Notes: a model not told the origin generated them from the sequence alone. A stretch of DNA of 64,000 bases from Beta vulgaris subsp. vulgaris (GCF_026745355.1 NC_079203.1:41668992-41732991), one strand, 5' to 3'. Positions 35,151-47,879 are shown, counted from the first letter of the stretch. Numbers and translations: made by a program.

Positions 35151-35270
35151 CAACTCTTTTCTCCTCCCTCCTCTTCACTGCCACTCTCTCCAACTCTTTT
35201 CTCCTCCCTCCTCTTCACTGCCACTCTCTCCAACTCTTTTCTCCTCCCTCCTCTTCACTGCCACTCTCTC
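35151..35270. repeat. Three perfect 40-bp tandem repeats
   Basis: Units at 35151-35190, 35191-35230 and 35231-35270 are identical (each begins CAACTCTTTTCTCCTCCCTC and ends TTCACTGCCACTCTCTC). Perfect identity implies recent amplification. It looks like a pyrimidine-rich leader. Confidence 0.97.
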
Positions 35271-35685
35271 CTCTCTGTCTCTCTCTCTCATCTAATCTTC
35301 TATCTTCTAAGCTCGAAAAAGTTAGGGTGCGGTTTTGCCTATGGCTAAGCACGCATAATTGATGACTTGATGTGGATCTTAACCATGCAGAAATAGAAAT
35401 TTGCGACTCTTTGGCAAAATGCCTTGTCGCACCATGGGCTATTGCTTGAGGATCTTAGAGAAAAAGCCGACTGGCTTAACATTGTTGATATTACAAAAGT
35501 AAATGTCGAATATTTACTTTGGTAATATATATTATGTAAAGATATACGCCTATTCATGTTTGGTACATATATTATGTTAAACTAGCTTCTGATTCGGCTT
35601 GGACTCTATCTCTGCTATGTATAATTCAATATACTACAAACCACATTTGGGGACTCTTCTCATGCTCTCAAAATTGTATTTTCAG

Positions 35686-35820
35686 GTTCTTGCGGAAAGA
35701 GCTTATCTTTTGGGTGTGGAGCAAAAGTGTGTTAGAGTGAACTCTTTTGGAATAGAGGAGAATATTGGAGCAACTGGCTGATACAGCAGGGCTTCAAGTT
35801 GTTGGCTCTACTTATCAAAA
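35686..35820 (+). pseudogene. HflX-type GTPase fragment (one exon)
   Basis: The segment follows ATTTTCAG and ends before GTGAGT, so it is a spliceable exon. It reads VLAERAYLLGVEQK, then FGIEENI, then after a 1-base shift EQLADTAGLQVVGSTYQK. The order and words match the N-terminal part of HflX GTP-binding proteins (family pattern: ERAxLVGV, EESLEEL, LADTAGxxVVG), best fit to the organellar plant form. The GTPase domain is not present nearby. The frameshift and lack of other exons make it a fragment. Confidence 0.8.
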
Positions 35821-36937
35821 GTGAGTATGTTGTGGGTTTGACTTCTGCATATTATAGTTACATGCTCAGCTGCATGTTGTTAGGACAGAGCAATTAAGGT
35901 TCTATAATTTTTTTAGGTTCAACTATTCTAAACTTTGTACTTTCACTAATGGTCTTCAATTCAATTAAAGGCTTTAGAATTTCTGTTTTAACTTTATATG
36001 ATACGAGATTGTTAAACGCTCTCACTCTATTCTCATGGATTTAACGGATTTAATATATTACTATAGATTTCAAAATCCGGAAATTCAGATAGGTGATGCT
36101 AGCAGTCCAACTCCCTGCACTATATCTTATCTTTCTATATGTATTCTGGAAGTTCACCTATGATCAGTTGGGAAGTCGCCTAGCTAATACTGCTATGAGA
36201 TGTGGTTGTTGGAATTGGCTTTTTAGCACTTGGTATCCTCATAGTCAGAAAGTTTCATGTCATCCTATTTTAGTAGCATTAACTATATGGATATACTTTC
36301 CTTCAAAAAAAAAACCTATATGGATATACTACTCCTATGGTAGAAGATGCTATGTATGACCATTTCGCTACTTGCAAGATTGGAGTGGTTTGGAAGCAAT
36401 TATTCATTTGAATTCTTCCAATTTTATTTGCCTTTTCTCTAGGTATTGCCTACTTGAGAAAAAATTAAAAACACTCTATTATCAACTATGATGAAGCATA
36501 TTTAGATCTTATTAGTCTTTTTTTTTAACTTGCCAATAATTGGTTGCATTTGTTGCGGGGACACCCTCTCCTGTAGTCATGCATCTAAAGAAATATACTG
36601 GTTTAGCATGACAATAGCAAAGGACGAGATAAAGTGTCTACCTACACCTTGATAGGGGGTGGTCCTTAGGCAGAGTGGTGGTAGTAATCATTTATGATGC
36701 TGCATAGCTTTAGTATCAGAGGAACATGGTTGAGTATGCTGAGCAATCGTTATATCTCATGATGCATACTTCTTTCTGCAGTTGAGTATGCATATTCCTG
36801 TATCTATGTTTAAATTTTTATTTTCAGTCCCCATATTTGAAGCTTTATTGATGTCAAGTTGCATCATCAAGAGACTTGATGTTATGTTGCTATGCTGCTC
36901 AGTGTGAATTGTTCTTTGATGTTCTAAATATGTTTAG

Positions 36938-37913
36938 GTGGTGATCGATAATGACATTGTGCAAATCACAATTGCAAATCCAGAGGACCATCTATTAGGG
37001 GTGCACTATGATGAAGTCAATAACTCTTGACGCTCCTAATAAGGAATCAAATAGAGGGTATACAAGATTTATTATATGATACTTTTCATCTAAAATGTCA
37101 AAATAAAGATTTCTTGAAACAAAATGTTTTATGCTTATGTTAATGCTTTCTTATCTAGGTATTGGGATGTCGTTTGGGATACAAAAGATTACGATGGCAC
37201 TTACTGGTATACTGCTTACTTTCCCTACATTTCTCATTATTTTCAGCTAATTTACATGGAAATTTTATATCTTGACAATCTAACTGCAGGTTATTAGGAT
37301 CAAAGTTTAATTTGACTGTAGAAAATGAAGACCAAGTAGAAGTTTCATTTGCATATAAATGTGATTCAACCACTTGGAACACGTTAGAAGATCATTACTA
37401 GAGAATTCCAGCTAATCTAGACAGGAGGTATAAATCTGCTCCAACAACCCAAAAATAGTACTTCAGTTTCTTAAAATTTCAGTGGATAGGAAATTTGGAA
37501 TAGGTAGATGATATGCATGGTATTGACATTGTATATCATGTATATAATGCTTCTAGAATCTTCTGGATTCTATGCATACATGATATTAGAACTTACGGAA
37601 GAAATGCCTCCAACAAATATCTTCCAAATAAGAACTGTTTACAAGCTTGATGAAAAGCAGTATGAATATGTTTCACCTGCACTGAATCTTGAGGTTTTAA
37701 TTTTTCTTTTTCTGAAGTTGTTTTAAATGAACCATTTGATGAAATTTATTAATTACTTTGGTAAATGTTGTACAGATTTCAATATATGGCTATTTCGGAT
37801 GACAGGCAAAGGATCATGCCTTTGCCACATGATCGCGCGTCAGGCCTTCCGCTTGCCTTCAAAGAAGCTGTTCTTTTGACTAATCAGTAATCCCACTAAT
37901 CCGGATTTGAGAG
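36938..37913 (+). pseudogene. Rhamnogalacturonan lyase fragment (five exons)
   Basis: Exons with matching splice signals lie at 36938-37057 (VVIDNDIVQITIANPEDHLL), 37159-37206 (YWDVVWDTKDYDGTY) and 37290-37427 (LLGSKFNLTVENEDQVEVSF). Two more lie at about 37535-37693 (ESSGFYAYMILELTEEMPPT) and 37776-37913 (FQYMAISDDRQRIMPLPHDR). This is the N-terminal third of plant polysaccharide lyase family 4, enzymes that cleave the rhamnogalacturonan I backbone of pectin in the cell wall. A frameshift in the first exon, a TAG in the third and a stop plus shift near 37,889 disable it. Later exons are missing. Confidence 0.92.
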
Positions 37914-40900
37914 GTGAGGTGTACTAAATTAGACTTTGTTTATGTCATCTTGTTTCCACTTATTTGAACTGAACTTGCCTATTCTTATTTGAACCTATTA
38001 CTCCTGATGTGATATGAACTTGTACGCTTTAATCAGGAAGTAATAGGGGCTGAAGTAAGAAGAACTAAACATAATCTAACTGAATAGATTTTCTGACAAA
38101 TTAATAGTATAAGTTATTAGCAACCGCAAACACCCAAAAACAAAATGTGGTCTATTTTTCTGTACGTGAGGTTTACTAATGTAATATATTCTTATTAGGA
38201 TTAGTAAGAATATGCTTAGGTGAAGAACATGCTTAGGTGGTGTGCCATCCTCGAGTGTATATATGCTCTTTAAAAGATACTATATCATGTAGGTGTTCCC
38301 TTCTTTCTTGTTGTCATTGCTTCAAATTCGCATGCTAGAATTAGGTATCTCAATGAATAGGAATCATGCCGACAACAATTTAATCTGGATTACACAGGTT
38401 TTAATTATGGTGATATTAGTATCCTTCCGCCTACCTTTTAATATTTGGAATTTCATGGTTAGAATCATAATTAGAAAAAGAGATACATGGGTCTATTGTG
38501 TTCTGAAATGATGCTGCAATATTTTGTCCAGTTACATGAAGCATTATTTCCTCTCTTTTAAATTTTAGGACGACCGCAACATCTTTTAGATAACTGCTCA
38601 AATTGTTTTCCATCCTACTAATAGAGTTAGAAGATTACTCTCTATTCTAAAATAAGTTTTTCCTCGACACTTTATTATTATTCTGCACAGTTACATCACA
38701 TGTTATTCCCCCTAATTTATTTTCTTTTATCTTTGTTCATTCTAGGGGATATAGGCCTATTCGAGTTAGATTGTTGGAGGGAAACTTGAATTTTAGGGGA
38801 CCCTAACTTTGTTTATGTTTCATTCTAAAGGATATAGGGCTATGCACAATGTTTCATTCTAGGTGTGTTATGTGTGTCAGATGTTGGACTCGCCTTGGTT
38901 GGATGGCTTTTCATGATGGTGCCTAACTTTCTGTGTGTGAGAGAAAATGATCTGTTTAGTAAGGTATGATGTTCATAAGAAGTCTTTATGGGCATCACCA
39001 AGTACCTAAATGTAGAAATTTTTTAATTTGGTTTGAAGTGAGGTGGTACAAAATTTAGCGTATGAACTCTAAAGGTCAAAATATTGTCTTTCTAAATATT
39101 ATTAGGCTAGGCTTGTTGACAACCTTGGTCTTTTGAGAGGTTAATATTGATTGTAACTCTATTGAGAGATTGATCACTTCAAAGAAATGTTATATTTGTT
39201 GTCTTTTATTATTGACTTTATTTAGTGATAGTCCACTGTCACTTTTTCTAGCATTTTAGAAAGTTACTATCTGAGCATTTGAGCTTCCAAGTATCTTATA
39301 TTCATCATCTTTTTAACTTAAGAAGTAATGGTGTGGCTTTAAAGGTTCAGCTTTGACCTTTATTGCTTGTTCAAATATTTGTTAGGTATGAGAATTTTCG
39401 GTGTTTTTATGATACGTGTTCTGTTGGTTACTATATGTGTCTTGGATGGCAAAATACTCTAAGTGCTATCTGGACCTAATTATTGTTTGATGTATTTGGC
39501 TGCCTGAAGGTCAGTGAAGATAGAGATTTGCCATTTGCTGGCTTAGGGGTAGTAGACACTACTCTAAATAGTCGACTTGAGGAAGCAGTTGACTAATAGT
39601 CTACTTGAGGAAGATTAATAAACAACATTATTCTTACCAAGCTAACTAAGATTTAAGAGTACATTCTTCTGAGGAGGGAGTTAGTCTCAAACTTTCTAGC
39701 ATAGCATTTAGGACATCCTCATACTTTGCTTGTACATTATTATTTCTCATGTAAAGTAGGATGTAAGCAAAAGCCGTCCTGGTGCAAATATTAATAATCA
39801 TGACTAATTGAGTTGATACTTGATATGTAGTTCTAGAACTAAGCTAAAGCGTAGCTTACAATATATGGAATGCAATTGTGCAATTCTTTGAGAAGCATTA
39901 TTTATGAACTTGTATTACATTTATTCTTAATATTTGTGCATACAAAGGAATTCCAATTCCATTACACAACCTACTTAATGTTAGCAGTGGTGTGCCACAA
40001 AAACAACTTAAAAAGTCGAAATGTATTATGTAGAGTTAAAAAAAGGAGTATAACATAAAATCTTAAAAAACATAGTGCTATCCCATAGAAAAACCCATTT
40101 ATTTCACAACAATCATCACATAGCCATGTTACACAATAAACACTTGAGATAACATAGCAATATGTTTTTACCCATAAATACAAAGTAATCTTACATTAAC
40201 TAATAATAATTAAAATACTTCGTCTAAAGTAATAACACTATCAATTTCATAACTAAATTTTAATAATAACCATTATTTGTATGTTTGAAACTCTTTCTTT
40301 TTTTTTTGTCAAACCAACCTTTATTTTGGGAAACAAATTCAAAACGGTATTTTTAAACCTTAAATTGCATATAGACAAAGTACTTTCTATAACTAAATGT
40401 AATGTAGCAATGACATACATAAGAATATAACGTCCAAAAAATTAATATATTGCACCGCAAAAATTATAATGTTTAAATAGACATACAAGGACACTTGTGA
40501 TTATTTTTTTTACGATCACTAAGGTTACCCACCTTCCTGGTGTTGAAGTTGGTTGAAACAAATGCATTGCTTTGACAGTTCTAAAATTATTAGGATTAGT
40601 GCAACAAAAATCATAGTTAGATAAAATGGAAAGAACTAACCAATTTTTTCTTTTACTTCAACATAAAATTGTGTAAGATGTGAACTAATCTTACTGATTT
40701 TGCACATTCAATTAAAAGAAGCCTCTTGCATCATATTGTAGACAGTAAAACCCAGCCAATGTGTAACCAATAGGATTATTAGAAGCCTTCTCAGCTATCC
40801 AAGAGCTGCTTCACACGTCTCATCTCTTCATTGAGGTATGCCCAAAGACAACTTTATGAACAATGCTGCAATGGATAAGTAATGTTTGAAGATGAAATTG

Positions 40901-42198
40901 ATGAAGGTGCTAAGCCCACATGACAAAACTAATGGAGCTAATCCAAAACTCGAGCCTGTCGCTAAGCCCACATATTTTGATGCACATGAGGTTGTCTTTC
41001 GACCTATCACTAAGCCTGTTGCACATCAAGTTGCTTATGCACTTAAACACTGAAGCTGCTGCAAAGCCTAGCAATTAAGCCACTCCATCACCTAGCCAAG
41101 GGACCCTTTTGCTTATTGTTTTGCGGTAAAGTGTAATGCTACAGGTTAACCGTGTGACCATTACAATTAATTATCACTTAATATGAACTAATTCCCTTTT
41201 TTTAATAGACATGATTGAGTTCTTGTAACACATAAACGATATTTTAGAGGATGCCAAAGACCCTTAACTAACACATTTTGTGACCCAAAAATAGATTGCC
41301 CTACCAAGGGCTATATGCATGTATTGCTATGTAATTACTTTATCTTCTTAACTACCAAGTTCACATGATTTGTTTTGCTTAAATCAAATAGGCTAATGCT
41401 TACATTTAGTTATTTATAACCATTTTTGCTACCTTGGGGTGGCCGTGCAATAGCTTATACTACATCAAATTGTATCGAGTTAATCCAAAAAAACATCTAA
41501 GATTAAGATAATTAGGCAATCGATTCACTAATTAGATTTTGCTACCTTGGAGACGGCGCGCATCATTTGTTCTTATCCAAGAATTTGACAAAGAACTAAA
41601 GTAACATGTGTATAAAATGACTATGAAGCCTAAGATCTTTGATGTGTTATGAAAGAGCGGAGTTCAAGTGGCTATTTCACTTAGATCTGATTAAGCAAGT
41701 TGGTACTATTATGGATAGGATTATACACTGGATTCTATTTACATTTACAATCTTTTTTAGTTTACATGAAGAAAAACAAGTGAAAGATGGAGAAAGGACG
41801 AAAGGGGAGGGAGTAAGAAGGCGGACGAGTAGGAGTTGACTTTCAAAAAATTGAAAAATCATAAAGATGAGTAAGAGAGAAAGGGAAAGAGAAAAGAATA
41901 CATTTTTCCTTTTATCATAGAATTATTAATATTAACCTAAATCTTAGATTGCTCAAGACTCCAAGCTCAAATTTCCAACTTCAAATATCTGGAGATAAGG
42001 AAGATACATACAATTACGAAAAAGGTAGAACTACGTTATAAAAAACGCGATATTATCTAGAGCGAGCTTTGGCTTGTATAACTCAAAATTTATGTTTTCG
42101 TATTTAACAATTAAACCATTTGGGAAAACTATGTTTTTTTTGAGTTTGATTTTGGAAAAACAATTTAACCCTTATAATTACGATATTTTGGGGTAGCG
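37914..42198. other. AT-rich stretch between gene fragments and Helitron-like end
   Basis: No further exon is recognised with confidence. Short plus-strand islands exist around 38,270-38,520 and 40,790-41,090, without family identity. If the 42.2-kb hairpin is a true Helitron end, this is Helitron body. Confidence 0.4.
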
Positions 42199-42226
42199 TG
42201 CGCGAAGCGCGCGGTACAACAACTAG
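42199..42226 (+). mobile_element. Helitron-like 3' terminus
   Basis: A short GC hairpin (stem TGCGCG with CGCGCG, loop AAG, 42199-42213) is followed after 9 nt by CTAG and then T (42227). Helitrons end in a hairpin, a spacer of about 10 nt and CTRR, inserted before T. The body would lie to the left. No 5' TC terminus was identified, so only the end is called. Confidence 0.6.
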
Positions 42227-42229
42227 TAC

Positions 42230-42720
42230 AAAAAAAAAAAGGAAAAGAAGAGGAAAAGTAATGGATGAAACGGTGCTTGAACGACCGCAATCGCGAACAC
42301 AACCTTGCGATTCGTGCGATGAGGGCTGGGCGAGCGGTTCGCGCGACGAGGGCTGGGCGAGCAGTTCGCGCGACGAGGCTGTGCGAGCGTGTGTGGTGTG
42401 TGCGGGGGTGCGAAGGCTGGTCGAAGATTTGTGCTAGTGATTTCTGCGAGGGCTTATGCGACGAGCGTCGAGTCGACGCTGCTGGGGGCTGGGCGACGAT
42501 GTTCGAAGGTTGTGGTGCGTGTGTGCGAGAGTTACGTGCGAAGCTTGAACGACCGCAACCGCGAACGAAGCTTGAAGGAGATTTACCATGAGAGGTGCGT
42601 GAGAGAGAAAGTCGAAGGAGATATACCATGAGAGGGAGGAGTATGAGTCGGTTGAGGGAGAAGTGAGAGTGAGGGAGGCTGAGGAATGAGGATGGGAGGG
42701 AAGGGGGAGGGTTTAGGGTT
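42230..42720. repeat. GC-rich island with internal repeats
   Basis: Within AT-rich surroundings, 42260-42600 is rich in CG. GCGACGAGGGCTGGGCGAGC occurs twice in tandem and partly a third time (42315-42380). ACGACCGCAATCGCGAAC near 42280 recurs as ACGACCGCAACCGCGAAC near 42549. GAAGGAGATTTACCATGAGA recurs as GAAGGAGATATACCATGAGA (42573 and 42614). Both strands have long frames, as expected from composition. No protein family is recognised. Confidence 0.7.
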
Positions 42721-43949
42721 AGAAAGGAATTTGATTTAATGGTTGGATTTTGATCTTTATCAAATCAATGGTCTTAATTCATAATCTTTGACATTATTTC
42801 TTGACCAATGAGAATTGAGAGTTGTCAATCACATGGATTGCTAACTTAATCAATGGTTGTATTTTCATCTTACTAAAATCAATGGTTTTTCCCTTAACAA
42901 AAAAAAAAAGAAGCCCAAACTACTAATAAACAAGTATTGTATTTTGATATTATTATGATTTGAGTATTCTAATTTCTAGTTCTAATATTATTAGTTTACA
43001 ACTTTAGAAATTAGTAGTATTACTATAAATTAATAGAAATTAGAAACTTTCGAAACTAAATTAGTATTATTGTTTTTTGAGAAATTATTTTTCTAAATTT
43101 ATAATTTAAAAATATGTGAACATGTTACCTGCGATGATTGGGGATTAATTTAATGCTAACATCTAAGACGTAAGAAACAGTTAGTCGATTATTGTCGATG
43201 GCTCGATATTATGATTTAGGACTTAATGTCTTAATATAATTGCATTTAAATTTGACTTATCTTTTATTGTTGATACTTGTTATTGTGTTAACTTCATAGT
43301 ATCACTAGTACGTTGTCACTTTATCAATTATCAATAAATTAGTATTTTTATACTTAGTATAACAATTAACAAGTTAGTGAATTACTGAGTTAATCGATCT
43401 AATTGAGATACTGACTAAGTTCTAAGTTACTATATGGTTGTTAATAGGTTATTATGTAGTAAGTACTTATTAACTTATTGGTTTATGGTAGATTAACCTT
43501 GTTAACAATTAACTTTTGATTTTGATTTTAAATAAGTTAGAATTTTAGTAAGAACTAAAAAAAGTTGGGATTTTAGAAAAATAAACTTGTAACCGAATGT
43601 TTACACAAATTGATTTCACTTAATCGTTTGATGATTGCTCATTACTCACTTTACATATGTTGTTCAATTATATACTATGTTGGAGTAACACACAAATGGA
43701 ATAAGTCATTAGCCAATAATCTAAGTCTTAGTATAGTAACTTTACTCGTTTATATAAATTATTGTTATGTTTATATTTTATTATTGTAGAACATATGAAC
43801 CCTCGTTATCATAATTTAGGCCTCATATGAATCGTAGTTATAAACATGTGATTGTCATTTGTTATAGTATTATAATATACATAAGTCGTTATACTAATTT
43901 ATAATCAATAGAGTATTAGATTGGTTTTATAATGATTTTAGTACCAAAT
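42721..43949. other. AT-rich, no gene
   Basis: No supported feature. Confidence 0.6.
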
Positions 43950-44128
43950 ATATTATTATTGCTATTGTTACTATTACTATTACTATTACTATTACTATTA
44001 CTATTACTATTACTATTACTATTTCTATTTCTATTGCTATTGCTATTGCTATTGCTATTGCTATTGCTATTGCTATTGCCATTGCCATTGCCATTGCCAT
44101 TGCCATTGCCATTGCTATTACTATTACT
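43950..44128. repeat. Graded hexamer microsatellite
   Basis: The tract passes through (CTATTA)n, then two CTATTT units, then (CTATTG)n, then (CCATTG)n, and back to CTATTA. Variants are clustered, not mixed. Long frames on both strands (poly-Leu, poly-Ala/Met/Ile) come from the repeat and are not genes. Confidence 0.97.
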
Positions 44129-45044
44129 TTTGAAACTATATTTGGATTACTCATTAATAATCAATCTCATATATATTAGTTAGAATGATTCCAATATTAT
44201 TATATCGTACTAAAGTATCTTAAATAAATGATTGTTATCTTAAATTAGTTTATCGACTTACAATGATCTGTTCATTAATCTCATCTGACAACAACTTATT
44301 CTACTTCAATTAGATTTTTTTTAGTTTAAAAATCAGTTGAAATCAAATATGACTAGTTTAAATAGAATATAGCTATATTGAATCAACTTAATGACTTATA
44401 TTGATACATCGTCCATCTAACCCAACAACTACATATTAGTTCAATCATATGTTTTATGTTTCAAAATGCATTTCACATAAAGACGATTAACTCAAATACC
44501 GTATTGTTATCTTGAATTAACTTAGGGGCTACCATTGACACATTCATTATGTACAATAACAAATACTTGGATTATTTAAGTAGATGTTTTTTTTGTTTCA
44601 GATTCCATTATACATTGGAAGATACAATGATTAACCACTTACATTAACTTGATTATAAACTAATTCATCATTATCAATAATTATCTTAATCTTTGACCAC
44701 AACCAATCACCAATTCATTATTGATAGTTACACATTGGAAAACTATAGAATAATGAAGAATTTGAAACTAAAATTCTCAAAATCAGCCGAATGTTGAACC
44801 TTTAATAAAATAAATTTACATAAAATATGGCAACTTCAAAATGCGCTTTCGTAGACAAATATAGATACGTCTCTTGGTGCTATCGTTGTATTCGACAAGT
44901 TTAATCTATGTGACAAAAGTCCAGTTGAGTTGGAATTTCCTACAATGAATAATGACTTGACCCGAAGTGAGACCCGAAGTGAAAAGATGTACACGACATA
45001 ATCGATATCAAGTTTTACCCGAGTCAATGCGGTTTCCTTAAGAA
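44129..45044. other. AT-rich, no gene
   Basis: No supported feature. Confidence 0.6.
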
Positions 45045-45329
45045 ACTGAAATTAACTGAATCCGAACTGAAAATAACTGTTTAACTGATAGTAATCGGTA
45101 AAAAGTCAACTGTTTAAACCAAAACTGCATGGGTTAAACCAAAAGACAACTGTAAACTGAACTGAATTTAACTGAAAATTGAATTAACTATATGGATTGA
45201 AACTGAAACCGAAAAAGTTTAAACTGAATCGGTTAAGATCGAAAAATTAACTGAATTAACTGAACTGAAGTCAACTGAACTGTTTGGTTTGAACCAGAAC
45301 TGAACTGGTTAACTGAATTGACACTACTA
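45045..45329. repeat. CTGAACTGAA-rich MITE-like repeat, copy 2
   Basis: Made of AACTGAATTAACTGAACTG words and ends TTGACACTACTA, the inverse of TAGTAGTGTCAA. It is the same family as 30633-31030. No ORF. Confidence 0.7.
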
Positions 45330-46019
45330 GTCATGAGGATATAGAGAGAAAAATATAATAAACAACTAGGATAGAGGGAGGGATGATCAAATTATTCCAA
45401 TGATTTGATCAAAGTTAGATCAAATCCAAAAGTCATGAAAGAGAATAAATGACAGGCCTTATCAATAGTGAGTTGTAGCCATCTACTGGCTACAAAAAGA
45501 GTAGAAATAATTAAAAAGTAGACCATATATTACAAGTAAAAAAACCATAAAAATAAATACTAGATCATAAGTGAGGTGAAAGAGACTGAAAATATTAATA
45601 TAGTTGATGCTCAATTTTGGATTTAACCATTGGATGCTCTTACTCTCTACCTTTATCTCAATTAGAAAAGTTTGCAAATCTTGAACTTGAGGGGATAACA
45701 TTGTTAAAATCCCTAGGCCCTTGTGCAATGTATAATAACATTTGAATAAGAAAATTAAATGATGTGAAAATTTATATTATGTTGTTATCTTTTCTAAAGT
45801 TTCCATAATATTCTTATGATTTAGAAGTTTCTCAATAATGCTTTTATCATTGTCTTATCATTATATATTTTATTATATTAATATTCATACATTTTGATCT
45901 CATTGGTCCGAATTCAAGTTGATGAATTTGAACTTCCTGTTACAAGTGAAAAAAATGGTTTCCCACTTTATACATAAAAATTAGCTAATTTTAGAGCATA
46001 TAAATCTCACAAAATGAAA
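45330..46019. other. No gene seen
   Basis: AT-rich. The minus frame across 45483-45728 has no recognisable family. Confidence 0.55.
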
Positions 46020-46085
46020 AAAAAAATAACTACTATCTACACTATTAGGGAATAACCGCATCAATAGAATAATTTTCTACTAGTG
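46020..46085 (-). mobile_element. CACTA terminus, right-hand orientation
   Basis: Read on the minus strand from 46085: CACTAGTAGAAAATTATTC, then TATTGATGCGGTTATTCCC. This is the same terminal and subterminal design as the CACTA ends at 19058 and 55508, in the opposite direction. No left end or coding part is adjacent, so it is a remnant or the far end of a deleted element. Confidence 0.75.
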
Positions 46086-46162
46086 CATGAATTAGTTAAG
46101 ACTTAAATTATATACAAGTGTCATATAAAGTATAGACATTCAATAAAACAGGGACGTGAGAG

Positions 46163-46275
46163 TGAGGGATAGCTCAGTTGGTCGAAACTTCCCCTCCCAA
46201 TTTCATTAGATCTTAAGATCAATTCTCACCACTTGTCCTTATAACTCTCTAAACACACCCAAAAATAAACAGGCC
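46163..46275 (+). mobile_element. tRNA-derived SINE-like sequence
   Basis: TAGCTCAGTTGG (46170-46181) is a perfect tRNA A box and AGATCAATTCTC (from 46216) a weak B box. The segment between does not fold as a tRNA, and an A-rich end (CCCAAAAATAAA) follows. A SINE is more likely than a tRNA gene. Confidence 0.6.
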
Positions 46276-47879
46276 GGGATGTGTCATTTAAAAAATCCTA
46301 AAAATCAAACACCTTGTTCAACAGATAACAGCAATGGATCTCAATCTCTCTCTTTTTTTTTTCAAATCTCACATTTTGTTTCAATTTGATTTACAACTTT
46401 TTTTTGGTATGATTTGATGAGATGAATAGTACTGAAAAAGGTCTATATGCACTATGCAGTACGCGTCAACCTCTCCCCCAAGAAAAAAATGCAGTACACG
46501 TTAAAGATAGAATCCAGATTTTTAATCCATATATAATCTTCCATAATACAGGGCTTTACCCTAATGATGACAATTGGTGGGCTGAATGAAAGACACATAA
46601 GCAACCTTCCGTTTCTGGAAGAAGCTTATATTATAGTTAATGAACTTTCCCCTTCTAGAATGAGCATATATACACAAATAATCTTGCATAGTGATTCCCA
46701 GCAGCTTTGTCTTCAAATCTTAGGGTTTCAAAGTTGAATAATAATGAGTGCATGTTTTTCTTTTTTATTATATTTTTGCCATAGAGAGCCTCAAAAGCCA
46801 TGATATATATAATATAGATAAAATCATATAATTACATATTTTAGGTACTATTTTTTGGACTCTATTAGCTTACATATAGGTTAGATTTAAATCAAATAAG
46901 CTATTAAATTTCATTTCTAAATATATTATTTTATGTAAGATAGTATAATCGTCCCGTATGATATATTACCGTATTTAATTTCAGTGTGTTACATTCTTTT
47001 CCTTTTAGCTATGAATCTAATTACATTACTTACATATAATTATATAAACAATCTATTTGCTTCATTTGCCTAAAATTTAGAAATAAGCCAAAACTCGCAT
47101 ATAACATGTAGAATAAAAAAAAAATACTCCAACAAATCTCAATAATGCAAACAGATAAGAACGGAGGGAATATCAAATACATATTCTAAATAGAGTATAT
47201 AACTAAGAATATTATATTTCCTTTTCTCTATTGTATGTTGGGAAGCCTCAAAAGGGATTTAAAGAGATTAGGGGATTGATCTGGCATTTGATAATCCTAT
47301 CTTTTTTCCACTTTCGGCAACCAAAAGAAATGGGCATCATATGTGTAGGCAGGTTGGAGGGACACGTGGAAGATCAGGGTTGGTCTCCTTTAGAGGCTGA
47401 CGACCAACCATAAATGAGAATGACTGAAAGAGAGTGAGAAGATATGTTTGCTTTGTGGAGGTTAAGGGTAGGCCTGGTTTCACTACTTTGGAATTTAGCA
47501 AGGTCAAATCTCTTGCTATCTATAATAGTATAATTGTAGATTTGTAGTAATAGATTAGTTGGAACTTGGAACCCCACAACATCTTCAATTCTTCATTAAG
47601 ACATGGACTTATTTTTTTATTTTAGTTTTTAAAGTGAAGACATGGGCATTTTATAGGCCATGAGTTGTCACTATGTATAATTCATAGTTTTCCCACCACT
47701 AGATTATTAATTATAAAGAGAGTATACATAAATCTCTTTTCACTCAATAAAATTTAATATATTATCATAAAAGTATATATACTTATATATTTATTAAAAT
47801 AAGAAGAAATACTCAGACCTGTTCTAGTAATAATGGCCTTCCATTCAGATGCCCATCATACACCCCCAACCCCTCCCTC
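46276..47879. other. No gene; single Stowaway-like end
   Basis: Mostly AT-rich. GAACGGAGGGAATA near 47,160 looks like one Stowaway terminus without a partner. Otherwise nothing. Confidence 0.5.

Noticed and set aside
36093..36359. 88-residue plus frame between HflX and lyase fragments
   Set aside because: No family words and no splice context. Probably intron or spacer.
42611..42630. AAGGAGATATACCATG, identical to a common expression-vector translation signal
   Set aside because: Flanks are plant-like, and a one-base variant of the same segment lies 40 bp away as part of a local repeat. Chance resemblance, not vector.
42700..42722. GGGTTTAGGGTTAG, telomere-like
   Set aside because: Only two partial units. 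Such telo-box motifs are common in plant promoters and leaders.
43927..44183. Poly-Leu and poly-Ala/Met/Ile frames
   Set aside because: Entirely encoded by the hexamer microsatellite on both strands.
19058..46085. A single 27-kb CACTA element between the inverted ends
   Set aside because: The interval holds MIR-independent LINEs, SINEs, MITEs and gene fragments of differing ages. The duplications do not match (TCA versus CAT), and subterminal repeats differ.
46163..46240. A functional tRNA gene
   Set aside because: The A box is perfect, but the B box is weak and no cloverleaf or acceptor stem is visible. SINE-like.
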